Assembly (NCBI GenBank): GCA_963778945.1
Contig: CAVZWL010000007.1
Coordinates: 189,974-253,973 of the forward strand
Reading direction: 5' to 3'
Length of the DNA stretch: 64,000 nt
DNA from: Fen-1254 sp963778945
GTDB taxonomy: Bacteria; Bacteroidota; Ignavibacteria; UBA10030
Below are positions 9,286-18,630 of this stretch, piece by piece (the stretch's first letter is position 1; each line of letters begins with the position of its first letter). The translations under genes and the position numbers were made by a program. The notes below the pieces were generated by a model that saw only the letters and a program-made list of their open reading frames with translations, was not told the origin of the DNA and searched no databases.

Positions 9286-11796
9286 ATGAAAATACGATTG
9301 AAAATATCCCCGCGGCAGACACGTATCGGGTATACTGTGGTCGCTCTTCTTGCTGTAGCGGTCTGCAGTCTCAATTTTTATCTCCAGATGTTCGTCTACA
9401 AGAAAGGAAACGATCAATGCCGGTGGACCGATCAGGGGCCGTCGCGCATCCTGATAACCGGATTGGCGGAGAAGGGCGTCACCGAGCAGGCAGGAGTCAT
9501 GGAAGGCGATGTCCTGATACGCATTAACGGACAAACATTTGCGAATGCAGGATCCGCACAGGCCATCATCGACGGGCTTACAGGGTCCTCTGCCGTCTAT
9601 ACAATCGAACGCAACGGGATTCAACTCGAGAAAAAAGTTTTCATTTTACGATATTTGAATCTTACTTTCTTAGCGCAATTTCTCTTCGGTGCCGGTTTCC
9701 TGCTTGTCGGATATATCGTTGTTATGGTAAAGCCGGAAGGGAAGATGCAGCGGATGTTCGGCCGATTCAGCATCTTGTCGCTTCTCTTTTTCGGTCTCTC
9801 TTCGGTTAATTTATCTTCCCAGGCCGCTGGTTCCTGGCAGCGTGTAGTACTTATTATTTCGTTCGTTTTTGCCTCTGTCTTTGCCCCGCCGGCGTTTATC
9901 AGGTTTTTTCTGCTCTTTCCGGTTAAACGCCGCATATTCGAGAGCCGGCTTCTTACGGCTGCTTTATATGGGATCAGCGTCATTCTTACCGGCCTTATCT
10001 TTGCGAAGGATTGGGTTTGGATATGGGTTTTGGCAGTTGTTATTATCTTTCGGTATGTATTCTATATTGCGGGTTTGACGCTCTTTGTATTCGGTTACTT
10101 TCGCTTAATAGAACCAAAGCGGCGCTCAGAGCTGCGGCCGCTGCTGTTCGGCGTTGCCATCGGACTGGCGGCTTTTCTCTACACATTCGTACTGATGGCA
10201 ATAGATCCCTTTCTTCCTCTCAATCAGCCGATCGTTCTCTTACCGACGACGGCGCTGGTTCTCGTCCCTGTATTTTTCGGATATGCTATTTTCCGTTACG
10301 GGCTTATGGATGTGGACCTTGTTGTTCGCCGCAGCCTTGTCTACGGCGCCGTGACTGCAACGCTGGCGGCGATGTACCTGACGCTCGTCTACGGTGCGGG
10401 AAATTTGCTCTCCTGGTATTTTTCCATTCAGCAAAGCAGGCTCTTCGAAGTGCTCTCACTCATCGTCATTGCGGTCGCTTTCGATCCCCTGAAGCAGCGG
10501 TTTCAGAATACGATCGACCGGTTTTTTTATCGGGAGCGGTATAATTACCAGACGGCGCTGCTGGAGTTTACTCAGGAACTGCCGCGTCTGATGGAACTGG
10601 ATCATATTTCCCATTCACTGCTCAACCGCATTTCTTCGACGATGCACATCGACCGCGTAGCTGTGATGATCTGCAACGACCGGGACGGCTGTGCTCATGT
10701 TGCGAAGAATATCGATGAGGGCGACTGTTCCTATTCCGATCATGAAAAAAGTTTTATGCGCCTTTTGCGAAAAACAGGAAAACCGATTCTTGTGCAGCCG
10801 CTTGCCGATGAGGATGGAACTCTCGACATCGATGAAAGTGAGCGGCAGCAGCTGCTGCGCTCCGGGACAGTGCTCTCCGTGCCGATGATGCTCAAAGAAC
10901 GCCTGATAGGATTTATCAATGTCGGACCCAAGCGTTCCGGCCGTGTGTATGCGAAAGAGGATATTGATTTGCTGTCGACCGTCGCGGCACAGGCTGCGAT
11001 CGGAATTGAAAATGCACGGCTGCACAATTCGGAAATAGACCAGCAGCGCATGAAAAAGGAGCTCGATGTTGCGCGCACAATTCAGCAGGGGCTCTTTCCG
11101 AAAAAAAATCCTGCAATACCGGGGCTCGATATTTCGGGCGTCTCGCTGCCGGCGCTCTCTGTCGGCGGAGATTATTACGATTTTATTCAGATCGGTCCGG
11201 CGAAGCTGCTGACGGTCGTCGCGGACGTCTCCGGAAAAGGAATGTCTGCAGCTTTATACATGTCCAAGATTCAGGGAATGGTTCAGCTTGCGTCGGCCAT
11301 GTACCGCAGTCCGAAAGAAATGCTGATCAATATCAACCGAAAGATCTTCGAAGGGATAGACCGAAAATCGTTCATTACGATGATTCTTGCATTGTATGAT
11401 CTCAAGAAAAAAGAGGTGCGAATTTGCCGCGCCGGCCATAACAGGGCGGTGCTTGGAGTAAAAGACAAGTTCCGGTTTCTTCAAGGCGGTGGAATAGGTT
11501 TGGGCCTGGAAAGCGGAAAAAAATTCGAAAGCGCTATAGAGGAAATTCGCATGCCCCTGCGTCCGAACAGTATACTGGTACTGTATACGGACGGCATAAC
11601 GGAGTCGATGAATGAGCACAAACAGCAATTCGGCGATGAGAAACTTCTCCGCATCCTTAAAAGGGAGAGGCAGCGTTCTGCAGCGGAAATTGAACACATT
11701 CTTCTCGATGCCGTTGCTCGCCACCGCGGCGCGGCAGAGCAGCATGATGATATTACGATGATTATCGTCAAAAGCGGAACATCCGGAAAACTTTGA
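9286..11796 (+). CDS. Membrane PDZ-GAF-SpoIIE (PP2C-type) phosphatase
   Basis: An 836-residue signalling protein in one intact frame. It has a first membrane segment (about 15-35), a PDZ-like domain with LITGLAEKGVTEQAGVMEGD (about 55-115), then roughly nine further membrane helices to about residue 405. A GAF domain follows (about 440-590, LDHISHSLLNRIS onward) and then a SpoIIE/RsbU phosphatase domain with metal ligands GGDYYDF, ADVSGKGMSAA, YTDGITE and HDDITMI (about 600-832). RsbU-type enzymes dephosphorylate anti-anti-sigma factors; no STAS protein or RsbW-like kinase is seen nearby, so the target is unknown. The start ATG at 9286 lies behind GAGGA. A PDZ input before a multi-helix sensor suggests sensing of envelope peptides or lipids, which is inference. 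Confidence 0.85.
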   Translation: MKIRLKISPRQTRIGYTVVALLAVAVCSLNFYLQMFVYKKGNDQCRWTDQGPSRILITGLAEKGVTEQAGVMEGDVLIRINGQTFANAGSAQAIIDGLTGSSAVYTIERNGIQLEKKVFILRYLNLTFLAQFLFGAGFLLVGYIVVMVKPEGKMQRMFGRFSILSLLFFGLSSVNLSSQAAGSWQRVVLIISFVFASVFAPPAFIRFFLLFPVKRRIFESRLLTAALYGISVILTGLIFAKDWVWIWVLAVVIIFRYVFYIAGLTLFVFGYFRLIEPKRRSELRPLLFGVAIGLAAFLYTFVLMAIDPFLPLNQPIVLLPTTALVLVPVFFGYAIFRYGLMDVDLVVRRSLVYGAVTATLAAMYLTLVYGAGNLLSWYFSIQQSRLFEVLSLIVIAVAFDPLKQRFQNTIDRFFYRERYNYQTALLEFTQELPRLMELDHISHSLLNRISSTMHIDRVAVMICNDRDGCAHVAKNIDEGDCSYSDHEKSFMRLLRKTGKPILVQPLADEDGTLDIDESERQQLLRSGTVLSVPMMLKERLIGFINVGPKRSGRVYAKEDIDLLSTVAAQAAIGIENARLHNSEIDQQRMKKELDVARTIQQGLFPKKNPAIPGLDISGVSLPALSVGGDYYDFIQIGPAKLLTVVADVSGKGMSAALYMSKIQGMVQLASAMYRSPKEMLININRKIFEGIDRKSFITMILALYDLKKKEVRICRAGHNRAVLGVKDKFRFLQGGGIGLGLESGKKFESAIEEIRMPLRPNSILVLYTDGITESMNEHKQQFGDEKLLRILKRERQRSAAEIEHILLDAVARHRGAAEQHDDITMIIVKSGTSGKL

Positions 11797-11886
11797 GTCC
11801 TGCCCGGCGTCTACCTTTGTCTTTTCTTGAAAATCTCTCTATATTTTCTTAATGAATAAACTTGCAATACTTTTTGGATTTCTTTG

Positions 11887-12153
11887 ATGTCAACAAAACC
11901 TCCTTTACAATTCCGGGAACATCCGGCGGATTCACTGGAACGGCTCGCCATGGCTGTCGCTTCGGTTATACCGACTCAGGAACCGAACGATCAAGTCCGG
12001 CTCGCGTATTGCCTGTGGGCCTGGTTGAACGAACGCCGCGGATCTTTGGAGCAGGCGGTGCGTGCGGCTGGTGTCCGCACTTCCGTCTCTGTGGAGCAGA
12101 TGGTGGAAATCATTGGCAGGGAATTGGAAGAAAAAGGCATTAAACATTCATAA
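11887..12153 (+). CDS. Small helical protein of unknown function
   Basis: An 88-residue protein with no family I recognise. It is mostly helical: SLERLAMAVASVIP, then VRLAYCLWAWLNERRG, then VEQMVEIIGRELEEKGI. No signal peptide or membrane segment is visible. It sits between the SpoIIE phosphatase and marC on the same strand with short gaps, which is the only hint that it is real; reading frame quality is otherwise modest. Confidence 0.5.
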   Translation: MSTKPPLQFREHPADSLERLAMAVASVIPTQEPNDQVRLAYCLWAWLNERRGSLEQAVRAAGVRTSVSVEQMVEIIGRELEEKGIKHS

Positions 12154-12188
12154 CGATAAGCCGGCTATTTTTCGACAGAGGTATTTTT

Positions 12189-12779
12189 ATGTTCGATTTT
12201 AAAACGTTCCTTCTTTCTTTTATACCGCTCTTTGTCGCTATCGATGTCATCGGCGCTGTTCCGCTTTTCATTTCTCTGACGAACGATATCGAAGGACCGA
12301 AACGCAACCGCTTGATTACGGATTCGACGCTGACGGCGCTGATTGTTGCCGTAATTTTTTTGTTCGGCGGTAAAATGATATTCAACTATCTGGGAATAAC
12401 GGAAAACGATTTTCGCGTGGGAGGCGGCATTCTTCTTCTCATTCTTTCGGTTGTGGACTTAGTCTTTTCGTCTGATAAACCCAAAAAACCGGATACGACC
12501 ATCGGCGTCGTACCGCTGGGAATTCCGCTGATCATCGGTCCTGCAGCGCTTACGACAATTCTGATTATTGTCGATCAGTACGGCTACATCATGGCGATTA
12601 CGGCGATTCTTGTAAACTTGATCATCGTATGGGCGATTTTTAGGAATTCATCTTTGATCATGCGTCTCATGGGAGAGGGTGGATCCAAAGCATTTGCCAA
12701 GGTAGCGGCGCTCTTGATGGCAGCCATAGCTATTATGATGATCCGCGTAGGTATGACGGGAATGATCAGGGGAAGTTGA
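12189..12779 (+). CDS. MarC family integral membrane protein
   Basis: A 196-residue membrane protein of the MarC/NAAT family with six predicted helices. Features include FIPLFVAIDVIGAVPLFISLT at the N-terminus, the GGKMIFNYLGI loop, and VPLGIPLIIGPAALTTILI in the middle, which is the family hallmark. MarC proteins are of poorly settled function; the name multiple antibiotic resistance is historical. The gene ends right at the start of a short-repeat tract. Confidence 0.85.
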   Translation: MFDFKTFLLSFIPLFVAIDVIGAVPLFISLTNDIEGPKRNRLITDSTLTALIVAVIFLFGGKMIFNYLGITENDFRVGGGILLLILSVVDLVFSSDKPKKPDTTIGVVPLGIPLIIGPAALTTILIIVDQYGYIMAITAILVNLIIVWAIFRNSSLIMRLMGEGGSKAFAKVAALLMAAIAIMMIRVGMTGMIRGS

Positions 12780-12780
12780 G

Positions 12781-12957
12781 TTAAGAATTCAGAATTAAGA
12801 ATACAGAATTAAGAATAGAATCCAGAAGTAAGAATTCAGAAGAGCTGGAGATTCGGGAGTGTTGCCCCGTATCAACAGGTGCAAATTGGAGAATAACTGT
12901 AAATTGTAGACTGTGAACTGTCAATGGTCATTGATCACTAGTCAATGTCGATTGTTC
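12781..12957. repeat. Degenerate short tandem repeats between marC and uppP (STRR-like)
   Basis: The spacer begins with variants of an 8-9 base word, AGAATTAAG/AGAATTCAG, repeated about six times, then passes through a short unique part to TGTAAATTGTAGACTGTGAACTGTCAATGG-type words (12899-12930), where a GAACTGT unit like those near 56.75 kb appears. No open frame is present. The words are of the same kind as those filling the 49-57 kb spacers. Confidence 0.6.
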
Positions 12958-12995
12958 ATTTTATTCTTCTTCCATTAATAGAGAAAAATTATCTT

Positions 12996-13784
12996 ATGAT
13001 AGATTTACTGCATACAATTTTATTGGGCATTATCGAAGGCATAACGGAATTCCTGCCCATATCGAGTACGGGACATTTGCTCATCGCGGAAAAGCTCGGC
13101 CTGGGACACCGCTCGGATTTATTTAATGTCGTTATTCAAGCGGGAGCTATTCTTGCGGTCACGATTATTTACTGGAAACGGCTCTGGTCGCTTCTCGCTG
13201 ATTTTCGGAAACCGGAAAACCGCGATTATGCGCTCAAGCTTCTTGCGGCGTTTGCAATTACAGGCGCTCTCGGCCTTCTTGCCAAGCATCTTGGTTTTCG
13301 ACTGCCGGAATCGATTACACCGGTTGCATGGGCGCTTCTCATCGGCGGCGTGTATATGATCGCTGCGGAATGGCTCGCTGCAAAAAAACCAGAAAGCACA
13401 TTGATTACATGGCAGGTTGCCGTTGTTGTCGGTCTTGCGCAGGTCGTTGCTGCAGTCTTTCCGGGCGCATCGCGTTCAGGCGTGACAATTTTTGCCGCGA
13501 TGCTTGTCGGTGCCAACGACCGTGCGGCTGCAACCGAATTTACCTTCCTCGTTGGAATTCCGACGATGTATGCGGCGAGCGCAAAATTGTTCTGGGATGC
13601 ATATAAACAGGGAGGAACCGGAGAGAATTGGACGGATCTTATCATCGCGTTCGTCGCAGCGACCATCGTTGCATTCGTGGCCGTCAAATGGCTTCTCCGC
13701 TATATCCAGACGCACCGCTTTACCGTTTTTGCGGTTTATCGAATCGTTCTCGGGGCGCTTTTGCTTTTGTTCCTTCAAGGATAA
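12996..13784 (+). CDS. uppP: Undecaprenyl-diphosphate phosphatase
   Basis: Recycles undecaprenyl diphosphate to the monophosphate carrier for cell-wall and polysaccharide synthesis. The two active-site regions are present: GIIEGITEFLPISSTGH near residues 10-26, with the catalytic Glu pair, and PGASRSG near residue 157. The length of 262 residues and several hydrophobic helices fit the BacA family. The ATG at 12996 is chosen because the family begins almost at once after it (MIDLLHTILLG). Its partner uppS lies 11.5 kb away. A GNAT gene follows 2 bases after the stop. Confidence 0.92.
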   Translation: MIDLLHTILLGIIEGITEFLPISSTGHLLIAEKLGLGHRSDLFNVVIQAGAILAVTIIYWKRLWSLLADFRKPENRDYALKLLAAFAITGALGLLAKHLGFRLPESITPVAWALLIGGVYMIAAEWLAAKKPESTLITWQVAVVVGLAQVVAAVFPGASRSGVTIFAAMLVGANDRAAATEFTFLVGIPTMYAASAKLFWDAYKQGGTGENWTDLIIAFVAATIVAFVAVKWLLRYIQTHRFTVFAVYRIVLGALLLLFLQG

Positions 13785-13786
13785 CG

Positions 13787-14275
13787 ATGTGCGGGTTACA
13801 ATGTGGAGATGCGGTGCAGCCGGAACGCAAGAATGATCTGACAATCCGCGAATTCACGGAACATGATAGGGATGATGTCCGGCGGCTCCTTGTTCAACTG
13901 ACCGGTCACGAAACGTCTCGAAAAGCGGTCGAAGAGCGATTTGCATATTTTCGCCGCTCCGCTGCAGAATTTCTTTTTATTGCGGAAGATGAAGGCAAAG
14001 TTGCCGGACTGTGCGGGTTCAGAATTCGTGAAAACGTAGAAGACGATACGCGCTACGGTGAAATCTCCATGCTTGTCGTGGACGAGAGCATTCGCCGTCA
14101 GGGCATTGCAACACAATTTGTAAATTTTGCGGAATCGCTGGCGAGGGAAAAAGGATGTATCGGGCTGTGGTTAGTGAGCGGATTCGGGCGGGAAGAGCAT
14201 GCACATGAATTTTATAAGCAGCAGGGATTTACGGTCAATGGCTGCAGGTTTGTAAAAATATTTCAGAAGGAGTAA
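13787..14275 (+). CDS. GNAT family N-acetyltransferase
   Basis: A single-domain acetyltransferase of about 162 residues that would transfer acetyl from acetyl-CoA to an unknown amine. The GNAT core is seen as AEFLFIAEDEGKVAGLCGF, ISMLVVDESIRRQGIATQFV (motif A with R-x-x-G-I-A) and HEFYKQQGF near the C-terminus. The ATG at 13787, two bases after the uppP stop, is the best start; the frame is open further upstream only as an overlap with uppP. Probably co-transcribed with uppP and truA. Confidence 0.8.
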   Translation: MCGLQCGDAVQPERKNDLTIREFTEHDRDDVRRLLVQLTGHETSRKAVEERFAYFRRSAAEFLFIAEDEGKVAGLCGFRIRENVEDDTRYGEISMLVVDESIRRQGIATQFVNFAESLAREKGCIGLWLVSGFGREEHAHEFYKQQGFTVNGCRFVKIFQKE

Positions 14276-14318
14276 AAAACCGTTCAGAGAATACGGCAGA
14301 CGGTTCCATCACTGCATT

Positions 14319-15155
14319 ATGGCGCGTTTTAAACTTTACATCGAATACGAAGGAACACGGTTCAGCGGCTGGCAGGTGCAGAAAAATGCACGAACGGTTC
14401 AGGGGGAATTGATCGGAGCCATGAAATCCGTTTTCGGAACAGGCGATTTTGAATTGTACGGCTCCGGCCGGACAGACGGGGGCGTTCATGCGCTCTGTCA
14501 GGTAGCGCATCTCGATGTTAAAACAGTGCTTGCACCGCCGGTGATACGCATGAAAGTAAACGATCTTCTTCCCGCGGATATCAATATTATCGAAGCGGAA
14601 AAAGCGGCGCCCGCTTTTCATGCACGGCATGACGCCGCTGCGCGCAGCTACCTGTATCAGATTTCCCGCAGGCGGACGGCATTTGGAAAACGCTTGGTCT
14701 GGTGGATTAAAGATCCCCTCGATGGGGAAAAAATGTGGCAGGCGCTGCAATGTTTTACGGGTCTCAATGATTTTCAGTCTTTTTCAGCCGATGATCCGGA
14801 AGAAAAATCAACCCGCGTGCAAATCGATTCCGTGGATATGAAGGAAGCGGGAGATTTAATTCTCATCCGCATTGTCGGTTCGCATTTTATATGGAAAATG
14901 GTGCGTCAGATCGTCGGGAGCATTGTCGAAGTGGGACGCGGGAATCTGACCATGAATGACCTGAAAAGTTTTTTACATAATGCTTCCGACGAACCGGCAA
15001 AATTTACGGCTCCGCCGTCCGGATTGTTTTTGGAAAGAGTCTATTACCGGGGCGATCACCGGCTGAGAGATTTGCGTCCGGTTCTGGAAGTCATTTCGCC
15101 AATTGTTTCCCGGCATCATGACCAGGAAAAAGATTCAATAGGGAAAAAAGTATAA
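14319..15155 (+). CDS. truA: tRNA pseudouridine synthase A
   Basis: Converts uridines 38-40 of the anticodon stem to pseudouridine. The catalytic Asp lies in GSGRTDGGVHA (about residues 48-58), and the downstream motif FHARHDAAARSYLYQI and C-terminal HFIWKMVRQIVG are typical. The length (278) is slightly above E. coli TruA because of a short tail. It follows the GNAT gene by 43 bases. Confidence 0.93.
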   Translation: MARFKLYIEYEGTRFSGWQVQKNARTVQGELIGAMKSVFGTGDFELYGSGRTDGGVHALCQVAHLDVKTVLAPPVIRMKVNDLLPADINIIEAEKAAPAFHARHDAAARSYLYQISRRRTAFGKRLVWWIKDPLDGEKMWQALQCFTGLNDFQSFSADDPEEKSTRVQIDSVDMKEAGDLILIRIVGSHFIWKMVRQIVGSIVEVGRGNLTMNDLKSFLHNASDEPAKFTAPPSGLFLERVYYRGDHRLRDLRPVLEVISPIVSRHHDQEKDSIGKKV

Positions 15156-15303
15156 TCATCATCAGGAATTTTGCGATTTTTCATGCGCCTTTGCCGGTTT
15201 TGCGCCTTTGGAGGCGAGCGGAGCTTGCCGGCGGGAGATTGCCGTTTTTTGCCGAAAGTTCGAAAAGTATAATAAAAGAATTCTCAGCGCCTTGGAAAAA
15301 AAC

Positions 15304-15894
15304 ATGAACGTCAGATATTTGCTTCTCCTGCTTTTTAACGTGATTTTTATTCCAGCTGCCAATGCGGGAAATCCACCGGCACTGCGGAAAACACTGCTGG
15401 ATGAATTGCGGCGCCATCCGCAATCGCAGCTGCAGGACCTTTATAAATTTGTATATCAGGCGGCAATGGGCAACGAACATATCATGGCCGATTCCTCCGA
15501 AATGGAAAAATATCTAAGTCAGGAGCTCGCCGATGTAACTGCCGGCGGTTCGGAAGATTTGGTGGAATACTTAACGCCGGACAGTTCAGCAGTGCGAGTC
15601 AATCTGCGGCCGTTGAAGAAATTAAATGGAAGCGCCGGAAAGCTCGTTTCGTTGATGATCAAAAGCACGCATGTCTTTGTGCCTTCACGCGTTAAACTCC
15701 GGCTCTATCTGAGCGATATCGAAAAACTTGCGGAGGACGGCGTCATTCCTTTTAAGAAGGAAGCGGTGCAGGCGTACTTCAAGGAACTGCAGGAAAAACA
15801 ATTTCCTGCAATGCATCATTCCAAAATTTTTGAAGAAACATATAAACCGGCGTATCGTGTTATTGCCGGATGCTATGTTGCCGATCTTCCTTGA
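15304..15894 (+). CDS. Secreted protein of unknown function
   Basis: About 196 residues. The start ATG at 15304 opens a clear signal peptide (MNVRYLLLLLFNVIFIPAANA) with a likely cut after ANA. The mature part is mainly helical with no Cys and no motif I can name; SSEMEKYLSQEL and YFKELQEKQFPAMHHSKIFEETYKPAYRV stand out as possibly conserved. It is followed after 32 bases by the metallopeptidase gene, so the two may be expressed together. Confidence 0.6.
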   Translation: MNVRYLLLLLFNVIFIPAANAGNPPALRKTLLDELRRHPQSQLQDLYKFVYQAAMGNEHIMADSSEMEKYLSQELADVTAGGSEDLVEYLTPDSSAVRVNLRPLKKLNGSAGKLVSLMIKSTHVFVPSRVKLRLYLSDIEKLAEDGVIPFKKEAVQAYFKELQEKQFPAMHHSKIFEETYKPAYRVIAGCYVADLP

Positions 15895-15926
15895 TCGGAG
15901 ACGAAGAAGAAAAACGAGGCGTTTTT

Positions 15927-17175
15927 ATGCCGATTTCCTTTCATGATGCTGCGGAACGGTATGTCAGACTGGTTCTGGCGCTCGGTCAGCACGATGCCGA
16001 TGCGGTCGATGCGTATTTCGGTCCGCCCGAATGGCTGGAAGAGGAAAGGGCGCTGAAAAAACCGCTTGAGCAAATTTCTGAGGAAGCTTCATTCCTTTGT
16101 TCGCAGCTTGCCCTATCCGGAAAAACCGATTCAAAGGAAGAAGAACTTTTGCACCTGCGGCGCCAGTATCTTTCCAAGCAGATTTCCGCAGTTGGTTCCC
16201 GTGCCTCTGTACTTGCCGGGCGCCGTCTATCGTTCGATGAGGAAGCGCTGGCGTTCTACGATGCTGTTCCCCCGGTTTTCACGGAAAAACATTTTCAAGA
16301 GATCGTTGAGTCATCTGGATGCGCTTCTTCCGGGCAGCGGCCCGATTCCGGTGCGTGCGGAGAAGTACCGGCAGCAGTTCATCATTGCCTTGAGCGATCT
16401 GGATACGGTTTTTCAAACCGCCATAACCGAATGCAGGGCGCGGACAAAAAAATATATCCCGCTGCCGGAACCGGATTCGTTTCATATCGAATATGTCCGG
16501 AATAAATCATGGAGCGGATACAACTGGTTCAAGGGGAACGGTGAAAGTCTGATTCAGATCAATACCGATCTTCCGATATTCTTGGAACGGGCAATCGATC
16601 TTGCGGCTCATGAAGGATATCCGGGACACCATGTCTACAATTCGCTCCTGGAAAATGAATTTGCGCGCCGCCGCGGATGGATGGAATTTACCGTCTATGC
16701 ATTATTCAGCCCGCAGTCCCTTATTGCAGAAGGCACGGCGAACTTTGGAATTGAAGTCGCTTTTCCGGGCAGCGAACGGATGGAGTACGAACGGGATGTC
16801 CTTTTTCCCGCCGCACATTTAGATGCGTCTCAGGCGGAACAGTATTCCGAAGTTCAGGCGCTGACAGCCCGTCTTGGATATGCGGGGAACGAAGCGGCGC
16901 GGAATTATTTGAACGGCGCTATGACCCGGAACCAGGCAGTCGAATGGCTGGTTGCATACGCGCTCATGTCTCCGGAGCGCGCAGAACAGCGAACGCAATT
17001 TTTCGATCAGTACCGAAGTTATGTCATCAATTATAATCTCGGTCAGGATATGGTCAAGCAGTATATAGAAGCGCGCGGAGGGACTCCTGCGAATCCGATA
17101 AAACGCTGGGAGGAATTCGCAAAACTTATATCATCACCGCGTCTTCCGTCCGGACTCATCTTAGAGCAGAAATAG
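15927..17175 (+). CDS. DUF885-like zinc metallopeptidase, one frameshift
   Basis: A protein of about 415 residues related to DUF885/M32-like metallopeptidases. The zinc motif is AAHEGYPGHH (about 16605-16634), with a downstream Glu in AEGTANFGIE. No signal peptide is seen, so it is likely cytosolic. The first frame runs from the ATG at 15927 to about 16305; the rest is in the next frame (SLSHLDALLPGSGP onward) to 17175. The full length and the intact motif favour a sequence error over decay. The substrate is unknown. Confidence 0.7.
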
Positions 17176-17213
17176 GAAAAACTAAATTCCGATGAATTCG
17201 GAATAAAACAAAG

Positions 17214-17237
17214 AAGGCCGGTTTGCAGACCGGCCTT
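17214..17237. terminator. Bidirectional intrinsic terminator
   Basis: A perfect 9-base stem, AAGGCCGGT/ACCGGCCTT, with a 6-base loop lies between two convergent genes. On the minus strand it is followed by CTTTGTTTT and on the plus strand by TTGTTATG. It can serve the metallopeptidase (plus) and the outer-membrane protein at 17258-18223 (minus). The minus-strand version is the stronger. Confidence 0.8.
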
Positions 17238-17257
17238 TGTTATGTGTGCCGGATCGT

Positions 17258-18223
17258 TTAAAAAGCAATGCCAAGGCAAACGATGATCATTGTGATCGTC
17301 CGTTCTTCCGTGTTGGGATCCGTAATCGGTTCTGTCTCCGAAGACGAAGAATACGGCGGAATGGTACTTGTCATGGTTGCTGTGACGCTCCCGGAAATGC
17401 TAAATTTTGGTTTGAATGTTATAAACCGGGCGCCGAGCGTGAGATGTCCCATGTCGATTTCCGCCATTCCTCCGTACGCGAGCGCCGTTGCTGAAGATGA
17501 CTGCATGGCAGCTGATCCTGATATATCATACCCGGGATAGGAATAATTATTGTCGGCAATTGTTAAGGAAATATCCGGCAGTTTGCCGAAATCTACGCCG
17601 ATAAGGGGTGCCACAAAAAAATTGATTCCCGATGTACTTGCAGTTCCGATTTTCAAGCCGACGAGCGCCAGAATGGATTGCCAATGCCCCGAACTTATCG
17701 ACGCCGACCTGGCGCCCTGACTTCCAGCAGTAAAGGCATTGATTTCTGTCAGCACCGGCGAAGGATCGAATGAATTTGAGGCATAGAGAGCGCTGATCAG
17801 GAAACCGACCTGCCCGCCTGTAACGAATTGCATACCGACGGCAAAACCAGTTTTTGCAAAGCAAGAATTAGTGTTATTGATGTCCGTACTGGCAAAATCG
17901 CCGATAGAGAAGGCCGCTCCGCCGAAGATGCTGAAGGAAGAAGGCGAATCGGCGGCGGATATCGGAGGAGCATTTACGGGTTTGATCTCAGGGACAAATT
18001 CTTTGCCGTACTTTTCAATTTCCGAAAAATTAATAACAAAAATATTGCCGTCCGCCGTTTGAATCTTGACCGTAGAGTCCGGTATCGTCTCTACGATAAT
18101 TCCATGAATAACACTTCCATTTTTCAGATGGATGACGTCGCGAGCTGCTATCTGAGCAGACAGCGGGCAAAAATAAAAAGCCATCACGATGCCCAGTATG
18201 CCAAAGCGGAAAATTTTCATCAT
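17258..18223 (-). CDS. Outer-membrane beta-barrel-like protein with N-terminal LKNGSVIHG module (paralog A)
   Basis: A 321-residue exported protein: signal peptide MMKIFRFGILGIVMAFYFCPLSAQ, then a small beta module RDVIHLKNGSVIHG to INFSEIEKYGKE (about 27-75), a Pro/Ser/Ala linker, and a barrel-like domain of alternating strands (FSIFGGAAFSIGDFAS to the final IIVCLGIAF). A C-terminal aromatic residue is typical of outer-membrane proteins. The N-terminal module recurs widely in FCB-group proteins; its role is unknown. It shares the whole architecture with the gene at 18631-19605 and both have GGCCGG-stem terminators, so they are a tandem duplication. Confidence 0.7.
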   Translation of the reverse strand: MMKIFRFGILGIVMAFYFCPLSAQIAARDVIHLKNGSVIHGIIVETIPDSTVKIQTADGNIFVINFSEIEKYGKEFVPEIKPVNAPPISAADSPSSFSIFGGAAFSIGDFASTDINNTNSCFAKTGFAVGMQFVTGGQVGFLISALYASNSFDPSPVLTEINAFTAGSQGARSASISSGHWQSILALVGLKIGTASTSGINFFVAPLIGVDFGKLPDISLTIADNNYSYPGYDISGSAAMQSSSATALAYGGMAEIDMGHLTLGARFITFKPKFSISGSVTATMTSTIPPYSSSSETEPITDPNTEERTITMIIVCLGIAF

Positions 18224-18579
18224 AAAGAGCCCCCTTCCATAAGCGGAAAATGTATCGCGTGTTTTTTGAAATTCAACTCAACAAATAAATTGTAAAATAG
18301 AATCAAAGCCGCTCTCTCAATCTCAATGCCGGCGCAATTTGGAATATTCCTGATTTTCTTCGGTTCTTTCTTTTTCAATAGTGGTGATTATGGTTCGTTT
18401 AAAACAAGAGTTCAGGAAGGAAACAGCGTCAGGCCTGCCGGCCTTTCTACCCTCCCCGGACAAATCGCAAGTGTATGTATCAAAAATATAGGACAAAAGC
18501 AAAGGGCAAATATCTGTCCGCGCTTTCAAAACGGCAGAATGATTCGCATTCGAATAAAAAAAAATCGGCATGAAACAAA
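18224..18579. other. Intergenic region between the two paralogs, no gene seen
   Basis: About 355 bases upstream of paralog A. The minus-strand RBS region (CAAAGAGCCCC complement, AAGGGGGCTC) lies next to the start. Short open frames on both strands have no family resemblance. A small GGCCTGCCGGCC-type inverted repeat is present near 18430. Confidence 0.4.
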
Positions 18580-18609
18580 AAAGGCCGGACTTCAAAGAAG
18601 CCGGCCTTT
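18580..18609 (-). terminator. Intrinsic terminator of paralog B
   Basis: AAAGGCCGG at 18580-18588 pairs with CCGGCCTTT at 18601-18609, and the loop contains a further CTTC/GAAG pairing. On the minus strand the hairpin is followed by T-rich sequence (TTTTTTGTTT). It matches the stem of the terminator at 17214-17237, supporting duplication of the whole transcription unit. Confidence 0.75.
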
Positions 18610-18630
18610 GATTTATCTTTTCCGATATTG

